From: Alphaproteobacteria bacterium
GTDB lineage: Bacteria > Pseudomonadota > Alphaproteobacteria > Micavibrionales > Micavibrionaceae
Assembly: GCA_029880245.1 (NCBI GenBank)
Contig: JAOUOR010000018.1
Location: 1 to 32,487, forward strand
Length of the DNA stretch: 32,487 bases
Direction of reading: 5' to 3'
This document shows positions 8,272-14,255 of the stretch, one piece after another. The first letter of the stretch is position 1. Each line of letters starts with the position of its first letter. A program made the translations under genes and the position numbers. The notes under the pieces were generated by a model that searched no databases, was not told the origin of the DNA, and saw only the letters and a list, made by a program, of their open reading frames with translations.

Positions 8272-9255
8272 ATGGACGCGATGAAAATGGATAACATCGA
8301 AGAATCGGAAACCAAGGTCGACGTTGACAAAGAAAGTGACGGTGCCAAACCTTCTCCTGATGTTGTTGACTATCTTGCCGGAGAAGAGAAGGATTTTGTT
8401 TCCGATTTATCACCTTATCTGCCTCAGGATCTGATAGGCGGATCGGTTCCTCATGTTCCAGGGATGGAAGAGGAAACGGTTTGGAATGCGGCTACGCAAG
8501 CTTGCGGGACGGAAAAAGTACATTACACATATGTTATTGATGGTAAGAAAATCTGGTATCTGGCCTGTCCATCCGCAGCTTTTGCCTCTAATCCCGATAG
8601 CTGGTGCCCATTAGCGGCAGCGTTGCCGGGCAATAGCGAATATTGGGATAAGGAGACAGTTTATCTTTACGAACAAGAGGGTATAGCTTCTGCGCTGCGC
8701 TGGGATCCGGAAACCCATCGTATACAAGTTTATGTTGGGGCGTCGCGAACGATTTTGCCGCGCGTTCAGAGTATGGATGCGAATTTTGTTACGATTAACC
8801 CGGCTTCTGCCGATATTGTGCCGTGGAAAAGCAAAATGCTTAAAACGGAAAAGCTCTCACGGGCTGTGGTTCGCATGCTGATTTTCTCGGGGCTTGTTGT
8901 GAATTTGCTGGCTGTTTTGATCTTATTGGTTAATTTAGTGTCGATAGAATACATAAAGGCTGATCTGATCGAGGTCAAAAATCAATCTGACAGGGCCGCT
9001 TCGGATTTGCTGAAGAGCGCGGCGAATGTTATGCAAAGTGATACGATTCGCCATATGGTACGTATTCAGGACTTATTGGATAGTTTAACGCGTTCAAACG
9101 CATATTTGGTGCGCTATGAAGTCAATGGCACGCAGGTGGAGTGGGAAGCTATTGCTCCGCAAGCTTTTGCCGATAATATTACAAGGGAAAATAACGGTGC
9201 TCAGGTTATCAGACGGGAAGATGGCGATCAGGTCCGTATAATGGGGAAAAGATAG
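8272..9255 (+). CDS. Single-pass inner-membrane protein, possible GspL/PilN analogue
   Basis: A 327-residue protein that I do not recognise by sequence. An acidic N-terminal tail leads into a roughly 150-residue probably cytoplasmic domain with cysteines C78, C99 and C112. One strong membrane helix follows at about residues 199-224, then a helical, coiled-coil-like stretch and a small C-terminal domain. This layout (large cytoplasmic part, one helix, coiled coil, small periplasmic domain) is that of GspL, or of a PilM-PilN pair fused into one protein. The gene sits 2 nt after the platform gene and 14 nt before a PilO/GspM-like gene, exactly where the L/M or N/O pair is expected. Function is inferred from layout and position only. 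No actin-like PilM fold is obvious. Confidence 0.6.
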   Translation: MDAMKMDNIEESETKVDVDKESDGAKPSPDVVDYLAGEEKDFVSDLSPYLPQDLIGGSVPHVPGMEEETVWNAATQACGTEKVHYTYVIDGKKIWYLACPSAAFASNPDSWCPLAAALPGNSEYWDKETVYLYEQEGIASALRWDPETHRIQVYVGASRTILPRVQSMDANFVTINPASADIVPWKSKMLKTEKLSRAVVRMLIFSGLVVNLLAVLILLVNLVSIEYIKADLIEVKNQSDRAASDLLKSAANVMQSDTIRHMVRIQDLLDSLTRSNAYLVRYEVNGTQVEWEAIAPQAFADNITRENNGAQVIRREDGDQVRIMGKR

Positions 9256-9269
9256 TAAGGTATATAGCA

Positions 9270-9791
9270 ATGAAATTAAAAAAGTTTAACTGGCAATCTT
9301 TAAAGCGTTATATGGATCCCAAAGCAGTGGATGATATGAATATATTCCTTGAAAAATTGCCGCAAAATACGAATAAGACCCTTTTAATTATCACAGGGGT
9401 GGTCTGGGTTTCTGCTGCGGGATTGGGGCTTTTTACAACTGTAAAAATTCAGGAATTTTCAGAACTTTCCAGCCAAAGAGAAGAGTCTGCGGCGCTGGTG
9501 CCCAGTGTCCCCCAGATCAAGGATAAAGCTGTTTCACCTCAGGAGGTTGCATCCTTTGTGGAAGAATTGCAAGAAACGTATAAAGGCCTTGAAATTAAAG
9601 GGAATTCATCGAATATTGTCATTAGAGCAAAGTCTACAGCTCAGTTTGGTGAATTCAGAGAAGCAATAGGCCATGTTCAAAACGGAGGTTCCGGTTGGCG
9701 TGTTAATGTTGATAAGCTTTGTATAGGCAAAGAATGTAAGCAATTTCCGCTGGCTGTGGCTTTGAAGATAAACCGGATATCGGTGGATTAA
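9270..9791 (+). CDS. Single-pass inner-membrane protein, possible PilO/GspM analogue
   Basis: A 173-residue protein with a basic N-terminal tail, one membrane helix (about residues 37-57), a helical segment and a C-terminal alpha/beta domain. The last region holds C151-I-G-K-E-C156, which could form a disulfide in the periplasm. Size and layout match GspM/PilO proteins that dimerise with GspL/PilN, but sequence similarity to those families cannot be shown by eye. A TAAGG motif lies about 9 nt before the ATG. It closes the tightly packed ATPase-platform-L-like-M-like block; a 140-bp AT-rich gap with a possible new promoter follows before the pilin-like genes. Confidence 0.55.
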   Translation: MKLKKFNWQSLKRYMDPKAVDDMNIFLEKLPQNTNKTLLIITGVVWVSAAGLGLFTTVKIQEFSELSSQREESAALVPSVPQIKDKAVSPQEVASFVEELQETYKGLEIKGNSSNIVIRAKSTAQFGEFREAIGHVQNGGSGWRVNVDKLCIGKECKQFPLAVALKINRISVD

Positions 9792-9845
9792 CGTGGCAGG
9801 AAAAATTTTATAAGTAAAAGTAGTACTGCGATACTAATTAACATT

Positions 9846-9874
9846 TTGTTACAATATTAATAGTATAATATATA
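9846..9874 (+). promoter_or_regulatory. Candidate promoter for the pilin-like genes
   Basis: TTGTTA at 9846-9851 is followed after 17 nt by TATATA at 9869-9874, with an overlapping TATAAT at 9864-9869, in a very AT-rich 120-bp gap. A separate promoter would let abundant pilins be made at a different rate from the assembly machine. AT-rich DNA produces such matches by chance. Confidence 0.3.
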
Positions 9875-9931
9875 TTAAGGTGTAGGTGTAATAACAACAG
9901 GATCAGGTGGACCATGAGTAAGGATAATTTT

Positions 9932-10621
9932 ATGAAAAACGAACAAGGAAATGTTTTATTTCTTATTTTGATAGCAGTGGCCTTATTTGCGGCTCTATCT
10001 TATGCGGTGACGTCTTCGACGCGTTCAGGTGGAGGTGATGCGGGCAGTGAATCAAACCTGATCAGTAGTGCGCAGATTACTCAATATCCCGCGTCTGTTA
10101 ATACAGCGATTATGCGTATGGTTGTGAGTGGGACTTCGGTTTCGGAAATTCGATTCAATAGACCCTCCGAATTTGGTACACTGGATTCAACCTCGATCGG
10201 CGTATTCCATCCTGCCGGAGGAGGGGCGAATTATATTAAAGCGCCAGCTGATATTATGGTTTCTGGAAACCCGGGAGATTGGACATTTAATGGAGGCCTG
10301 GAAGTGCCGCAAATCGGTTTGGCCGGTGCAAATGGCGGGAATGATATTATTGCATATCTGGTAGGCATAAAATCTGCTATTTGCTCCAAAATCAATGAAA
10401 AATATGCTCTTCCTACAACGCCTCCGGTTTTGACTGCGGACCGATCTGCGCTATTTAATACTCGTATGTATGACAATGGTACAACGGATTATGTATTACC
10501 TGTAACGGATCAACCGGATATTGCTGATGCAACTAATGCGTTTGATGGACAACCTTTCGGTTGTTTCCAAAATCCTACTACGAATGACTATGTTTATTAT
10601 CATGTTATTGTCGACAGATAA
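9932..10621 (+). CDS. Type IV pilin-like protein lacking Glu5 (GspK-like N-terminus)
   Basis: A 229-residue protein. The short leader M-K-N-E-Q-G is followed by a hydrophobic helix (N-V-L-F-L-I-L-I-A-V-A-L-F) and a polar, Gly/Ser-rich exported domain. Prepilin peptidase should cut after G6, leaving N at +1 and L at +5, where classical pilins have Glu. The missing Glu5 recalls GspK, the tip minor pseudopilin. I chose the ATG at 9932 because AAGGA (9920-9924) lies 7 nt before it and the leader then matches that of the next gene; an in-frame ATG at 9914 is an alternative. The globular part has only two cysteines, far apart. It could be a major subunit, minor pilin or tip adhesin. Confidence 0.72.
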   Translation: MKNEQGNVLFLILIAVALFAALSYAVTSSTRSGGGDAGSESNLISSAQITQYPASVNTAIMRMVVSGTSVSEIRFNRPSEFGTLDSTSIGVFHPAGGGANYIKAPADIMVSGNPGDWTFNGGLEVPQIGLAGANGGNDIIAYLVGIKSAICSKINEKYALPTTPPVLTADRSALFNTRMYDNGTTDYVLPVTDQPDIADATNAFDGQPFGCFQNPTTNDYVYYHVIVDR

Positions 10622-10644
10622 GGGAATTTTCATAGGAAAGTTTT

Positions 10645-11355
10645 ATGAGAAACAGTGAACAAGGCAGCGCGCTTGTCTATATACTCATAGCAATTGCGCT
10701 GTTGGCGGCCTTGACTGTTTCTTTTCTTTCTCCTTCAAGCCAACAGACTTCTTCTCAGAGCGGATTTCGGATCATGACGGCCTTATCCAGTCAGATCAGC
10801 TTGATACAATCTGCTGTTACAGAATGCCGTATTAACTATAAAAAGGGTGATAAAAGCATTGATACGACCGGTACAGGTTCTGATCCTGATGCCCGGACGA
10901 ATTACCCGATTAAACCGAATTCAACACATTATACGACGGCTACGATTGGTCCAACGGCGGGGCGTTTGGTCAAGGATATAAGATGTCCTGGAAATCCGGG
11001 CGGGAATAACATTAATCATGTAAAAATATTTGGTACTGTTTCCGGAAAGTTTTTGCCTGCTGCGCCTGATTTATTTGATGATTGGGAATATTATAATGGT
11101 GAGGATGGCGTATTTTTCTGGACTAAAACCAATAAAAGTGATGCTTTTCTGGCAACGGCCTTACAAAAACTGGATGATGAATACGGAGAGTGTGAGGCTG
11201 ATATCGTTGATGCGACAGGTGCAGCTGTTACTTTGGACAGTAATGCCGCGATCAGTTGTACAAACGGCTATAAATGTTTCCGCGTGCGTCTGACTATAAA
11301 AGCCACAGCCGTTTATAATGGTGATACGGATGGCGAGGAAGCCGCTTGTCCTTAG
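10645..11355 (+). CDS. Second type IV pilin-like protein lacking Glu5
   Basis: A 236-residue protein with leader M-R-N-S-E-Q-G, then S-A-L-V-Y-I-L-I-A-I-A-L-L and a longer polar domain with five or six cysteines (for example near E-C-R-I, D-I-R-C-P, Y-G-E-C and the C-terminal A-A-C-P). Cleavage after G7 would leave S at +1 and Y at +5. It follows its neighbour by 23 nt with AGGAAAG just before the ATG, so the two form one transcription unit. The leader and helix match the neighbour in pattern, while the exported domains differ, as expected for distinct subunits of one filament. Its TAG stop lies inside the first arm of the palindromic element that follows. Confidence 0.72.
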   Translation: MRNSEQGSALVYILIAIALLAALTVSFLSPSSQQTSSQSGFRIMTALSSQISLIQSAVTECRINYKKGDKSIDTTGTGSDPDARTNYPIKPNSTHYTTATIGPTAGRLVKDIRCPGNPGGNNINHVKIFGTVSGKFLPAAPDLFDDWEYYNGEDGVFFWTKTNKSDAFLATALQKLDDEYGECEADIVDATGAAVTLDSNAAISCTNGYKCFRVRLTIKATAVYNGDTDGEEAACP

Positions 11356-11454
11356 GCTTCTCATTTGCTTGCAATCGCTTCACTCGTTGTTCGTGTACTA
11401 TTTTTGTACACTTCACGCCTCGTTCATAATTCAAGCTAAATGCTCTTCGCCTAA
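11352..11454. repeat. Nested palindromic element A, about 103 bp
   Basis: The ends are TTAGGC and GCCTAA. Inside them lie arms CATTTGCTTG and CAAGCTAAATG, and at the centre GTGTAC and GTACAC face each other across TATTTTT. The overall fold would be a long imperfect hairpin starting at the stop of the second pilin-like gene, so it may also end that transcript. Its arms share the CATTTnGCTT core with elements B and C, which suggests one dispersed family. Confidence 0.55.
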
Positions 11455-11577
11455 TAAATCCTGTTTGTAATTCCGTTAAAAACCTGACCTTTTATTCGCA
11501 AAACGCTTGACCTTTTGTCCGGATGATTCAATCCTTTGGGTATTAAAGAATCTAAAGTGAAGAAAAGGATTGAGATG

Positions 11578-11898
11578 ATGTCAGTAAAACCTGTGACGGA
11601 TGACGATTTCGAAAGTGAAGTTTTGAGTTCCGATGTTCCTGTTCTCGTTGATTTTTGGGCAGAATGGTGCGGCCCATGTAAAGCTTTGATGCCGACTATT
11701 GAGGAAGTTGCTGCGGAGATGGGTGATAAAGTCAAGATTGTCAAAGTCAATATTGAGGAATCTCCCGTAACACCAACGCAATATGGTCTGCGTGGTGTGC
11801 CGACTTTAATGCTTTTCAAGGAGGGCAAAGTTGTTGACACACGTGTTGGCGGGATGCCCAAATCCCAGCTTTCTGACTGGCTTAATGATAATACATAA
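11578..11898 (+). CDS. trxA: Thioredoxin
   Basis: A 106-residue single thioredoxin domain with the active site W-C-G-P-C (C31, C34), the upstream V-D-F-W-A-E strand and the cis-proline segment G-V-P-T-L. It reduces protein disulfides in the cytoplasm, recycled by thioredoxin reductase. There is no signal peptide, so a role in folding the periplasmic pilus proteins is not supported. The frame is open upstream to 11536, but AAGGA at 11565-11569 fits the ATG at 11578 (8 nt) better than the ATG at 11575. It is probably co-transcribed with the AsmA-like gene 14 nt downstream. A second thioredoxin-fold protein lies at 17619. Confidence 0.93.
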   Translation: MSVKPVTDDDFESEVLSSDVPVLVDFWAEWCGPCKALMPTIEEVAAEMGDKVKIVKVNIEESPVTPTQYGLRGVPTLMLFKEGKVVDTRVGGMPKSQLSDWLNDNT

Positions 11899-11912
11899 GG
11901 GATATTATATCC

Positions 11913-12722
11913 ATGTCGGCTGTTAAAAAAACTGCTAAAGCGAGCCTTTTGCTTTGTAGTGTTATCGTTTTCCTGTTCATCGGGGGAGCGATATATCTTT
12001 ATGTGAATATGAATTCGCTTTTGGCTGATTTGATCGAGGATGTGGGAAGCGACGCTCTGGGGGTTGAGGTAACAGTCGGGGATGTTGATGTGATTATCGA
12101 AGATAAGAAGATAACGGTCAGTGATATTCGTGTCGGAAACCCTAAGGGCTATAAACGGGCCGAGGCCATTAAGATTGGCTCTATTGTTATAGCAGCAGAA
12201 AGTCTGGCTTCGGATTTACTAGTGTTTGACAGGGTTGAGGTTAATGGCACGAGCGTTAATCTTGAAGTCAAGCAGGGCGGAACAAATCTGGGCGATATTA
12301 AAAAGTATATCGAGCAGAATACCCCGCAGAGCAGCCAACCGACTTCTCAAACAGACGTCAAAGTCATTGTGCGCAATGTCCATGTTCGCAAAGCGCAGCT
12401 TAATCCATCGGTGATGCTGCTTGATAAGGATCTGGCCTATGTGAATGTTCCGGACATCCATGTCAGAGGTGTTGGTGAAAGGGAAAACGGCGTGGTTGCC
12501 CAAGAAGCGGTAGAGCAGGTTTTAGCCGCAGTTATTGTGGAGTTGAATAAGGCAGCTAGCCATGCAGGCTTTTTGGAAGGGTTATCGCTTGATGCTTTGA
12601 ATGAAATAGGGGTGGGCTCGGTTGAGGTTTTTAAAAAGAATCTTAAAAACGCCTATGACAGTGATGTCAAAGAACTCAAGCAAGGCCTTGATTCCCTGAA
12701 AGGACTTTTTTCCTCGGAATGA
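11913..12722 (+). CDS. AsmA-like membrane-anchored protein
   Basis: A 269-residue protein with an N-terminal membrane helix (about residues 11-33) and then a periplasmic domain. The segment V-T-V-G-D-V-D-V and the later V-S-D-I-R-V-G-N-P-K-G-Y match the start of AsmA/DUF748-type proteins, which are thought to influence outer-membrane lipid and protein assembly. It is much shorter than full AsmA, so it is a small relative or an N-terminal module. The C-terminal 80 residues are helical and charged. It follows trxA by 14 nt. No terminator is obvious downstream, where a long repeat-rich gap begins. Confidence 0.6.
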   Translation: MSAVKKTAKASLLLCSVIVFLFIGGAIYLYVNMNSLLADLIEDVGSDALGVEVTVGDVDVIIEDKKITVSDIRVGNPKGYKRAEAIKIGSIVIAAESLASDLLVFDRVEVNGTSVNLEVKQGGTNLGDIKKYIEQNTPQSSQPTSQTDVKVIVRNVHVRKAQLNPSVMLLDKDLAYVNVPDIHVRGVGERENGVVAQEAVEQVLAAVIVELNKAASHAGFLEGLSLDALNEIGVGSVEVFKKNLKNAYDSDVKELKQGLDSLKGLFSSE

Positions 12723-12985
12723 AGGCGGGATTCAAATTTTCTCCTTTTTCCGTTTTCTTCAGTTCGTTTGCTTTTTTCAAAAAATAAAAAATCTAAGTTA
12801 TTGTTTTTCAATGATATTCCTTTAGTTTGTTTGTGAGGGCTTCTCGGGTTTGTATAGTTTGAATTGGCGTTTTAAAAAATTCCCGACCCGTAATCCAATA
12901 GTTTGTTCGTAACGTTTCATTTTTTCTTTTTCTGTTTTATCAAGTTTTTTCAATGGGTTAAGGAGAAACACCTTTAAGGACCTTT
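12723..12985. other. AT-rich gene-poor stretch before the repeat cluster
   Basis: I see no convincing gene here. A leftward frame (12822-13151) spans it and ends in a lysine-rich stretch, M-K-R-Y-E-Q-T-I-G-L-R-V and onward, but it starts inside the neighbouring repeat and has no ribosome site. It could be the tail of a decayed gene. Confidence 0.3.
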
Positions 12986-13117
12986 CGTCACCCCCGCGAT
13001 GAGCGTAGCGAATTAAAACTGCGGGGGTCCAGTAAGGTGCGCAGGCAAAGCCTGCACGAGTTTTTGCTCTGGATTCCCGATCAGCGCTTGGCTGCGCCGC
13101 GCTTGTCGGGAATGACG
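12986..13117. repeat. Palindromic repeat R1 (CGTCA...TGACG), 132 bp
   Basis: The ends CGTCA and TGACG enclose three hairpins: CCCCCGC with GCGGGGG (12991-13027), GCAGGC with GCCTGC (13041-13055), and ATTCCCGA with TCGGGAAT (13073-13113). This is a compound intergenic palindrome of the GTCATTCCCG-type known from many proteobacterial genomes. No transposase is present. Confidence 0.75.
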
Positions 13118-13194
13118 TCTGTGGTGCTTGCTGTGTGGATGACATAGACATGCGGACATAATAGGATAATATTCCTGTATTGTCAAGACTCTGA

Positions 13195-13262
13195 TGTCAT
13201 CCCCGCGAAAGCGGGTATCTGGTGGATAAGGGAAAGAGATCCCTGCTTACGCAGGGATGACA
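13195..13262. repeat. Palindromic repeat R2 (TGTCAT...ATGACA), 68 bp
   Basis: The outer ends are TGTCAT and ATGACA. Two hairpins, CCCCGC-GAAA-GCGGG (13201-13215) and CCCTGC-TTAC-GCAGGG (13241-13256), are joined by a purine-rich linker ending in AAGAGAT. The same layout with different stem sequences recurs in R5. Confidence 0.8.
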
Positions 13263-13270
13263 GTTTTTTT

Positions 13271-13301
13271 ACCGCGGATAGACGCAAATGAACGCAAATA
13301 A
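13271..13301. repeat. Short dispersed-type repeat R3 (CGCGGATAGACGCAAATG type)
   Basis: A 31-bp stretch in which GACGCAAAT is followed by GAACGCAAATAA, giving a tandem 10-11 bp period. From memory, sequences of this CGCGGAT-AACGC-AAT type occur as intergenic repeats in unrelated bacteria; this was not checked. Confidence 0.5.
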
Positions 13302-13308
13302 CCCTTAT

Positions 13309-13403
13309 CGTCATTCCCCGAATTCCTGCTTGCAGAAATTATAGGGGAATCCAGTCATCTTTATGGATCGCCTTAGAATGTCTGCGACATTCAGGCGATG
13401 ACG
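13309..13403. repeat. Palindromic repeat R4 (CGTCATT...ATGACG), 95 bp
   Basis: Two stems are visible: ATTCCCC with GGGGAAT (13313-13350), and a very strong one with TCGCCT and AGGCGA enclosing GAATGTC-TGC-GACATTC (13368-13398). Its outer ends match those of R1, so it is a related unit with a different interior. Confidence 0.75.
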
Positions 13404-13406
13404 TTG

Positions 13407-13470
13407 TGCATCCTGATGCCAATCAGGATCTAGGAAGATGGTAAGAGATCCTGACTTTCGTCAGGATGCA
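13407..13470. repeat. Palindromic repeat R5 (TGCATCCTGA...TCAGGATGCA), 64 bp
   Basis: The same two-hairpin plan as R2: TCCTGA with TCAGGA, a linker ending in AAGAGAT, then CCTGA with TCAGG. Stem sequences differ from R2 but remain paired. The right end, TCAGGATGCAA, recurs once more at 13482-13492 as a partial duplicate. Confidence 0.7.
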
Positions 13471-13512
13471 AAAGGGGTGTGTCAGGATGCAAGGAGAGGG
13501 CTACGGTTTTTT

Positions 13513-13538
13513 ACCACGAAGACACAAAGAACACGAAG
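13513..13538. repeat. Short dispersed-type repeat R6 (ACCACGAAGACACAAAG type)
   Basis: A 26-bp stretch with the reiterated ACGAAG/ACAAAG period, flanked by T runs. From memory, ACCACGAAG-ACACGAAG sequences recur in intergenic DNA of many unrelated bacteria; their origin is unclear to me. Confidence 0.5.
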
Positions 13539-13550
13539 ATTTTTTGCTTT

Positions 13551-13590
13551 TGTCATTCCGACTAAGGGCGCAGCCCGCTTGGAGGAATCT
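13551..13590. repeat. Partial palindromic repeat R7 (TGTCATTCCG...GGAGGAATCT)
   Basis: One half of a GTCATTCC-type unit: ATTCC pairs with GGAAT across a GGGC-GCA-GCCC hairpin. The matching second half ending in GATGACA is missing, so this copy looks truncated. Confidence 0.6.
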
Positions 13591-13634
13591 AATGTCAGGC
13601 ACAGACGATCCAGAAAAAAAAGTATCCCCTAACC

Positions 13635-13658
13635 GTAAAAAGCCCACTTGCGCGGGCC
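13635..13658 (-). terminator. Intrinsic terminator of the leftward gene at 13684-14148
   Basis: Read leftward, GCCCGC-GCAA-GTGGGC (13657-13642) forms a 6-bp stem with one G-T pair and is followed by TTTTT (13641-13637). It lies 27 nt past the stop codon at 13684. Confidence 0.75.
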
Positions 13659-13683
13659 TTCATATTATTTCCTTTATTAATTT

Positions 13684-14148
13684 CTAAGCCAATCCAAGAA
13701 AGGCTACTTCAACGTCAGTTTTCTCATTATCCTGCTCATTTAGCTCATTGAGAGCAGTTTGAATCTTAGATAGATCATCTTTCAAATACAAATAATTGAT
13801 GCCCCTATATTTAAGAGCATCAGCAACCCGCTCTCGCATGTTTGGAAAGTTTTTTCCAATTCCAAAAAGCACCTCGGTGGCCGAATAACCCTGACATTCT
13901 TTTAATATATCCAACACTTTCCGGGTAACTTTTTCTTCATCTTTAACTTTTTTTTGTAGACTCGCAATAAAGCCAATCTCACAGATGATTTCATTTACTA
14001 TATCTTGCGAATATTTGTTACTTTTAAGGCGTTGTCCTAATTCCTCCAGCACATCCAGAGCAATTTCTTTGTTCTGGCTTTCATCCTCTTCTGCAAGAGA
14101 AAAAAGCTCAAATAACATTAAATTTTCCAATGCAGTTTTTTCCGACAT
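13684..14148 (-). CDS. Uncharacterised helical cytoplasmic protein
   Basis: A 154-residue protein that I do not recognise. It is acidic, almost entirely helix-forming, and has no signal peptide or membrane segment. Segments such as A-L-D-V-L-E-E-L-G-Q-R-L and R-K-V-L-D-I-L-K-E-C recur with helical spacing, so a HEAT/ARM-like helical bundle is possible. AAAGG lies about 9 nt before the ATG, and a clear intrinsic terminator follows, so it is a genuine single-gene unit. It lies at the border between the repeat cluster and the leftward ubiH-like block, a typical position for accessory genes. Confidence 0.65.
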   Translation of the reverse strand: MSEKTALENLMLFELFSLAEEDESQNKEIALDVLEELGQRLKSNKYSQDIVNEIICEIGFIASLQKKVKDEEKVTRKVLDILKECQGYSATEVLFGIGKNFPNMRERVADALKYRGINYLYLKDDLSKIQTALNELNEQDNEKTDVEVAFLGLA

Positions 14149-14255
14149 ACGTTCTGCCTTTCTATATAAGTCTTATGTGGTTATAAATTTTTCGATACTT
14201 AATCATACCCCCATCCTTATGTCAAACATCGAGGCCATTCTTTGGAGTGTTTTCG

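Noticed and set aside
11356-11535. Small RNA gene between the pilin-like gene and trxA
   Set aside because: The structure is explained by palindromic element A; no separate promoter or terminator was found.
11536-11577. Longer thioredoxin with a 14-residue N-terminal extension
   Set aside because: The ribosome site AAGGA lies inside that extension and fits the ATG at 11578.
12986-13590. CRISPR array
   Set aside because: Repeats differ from each other, are not regularly spaced, and are palindromic intergenic units; no cas genes are present.
13592-13687. Short ORF starting M-S-G-T-D-D-P with GGAGGAA before it
   Set aside because: The apparent ribosome site is part of repeat R7, and the frame runs through the terminator of the opposite gene.
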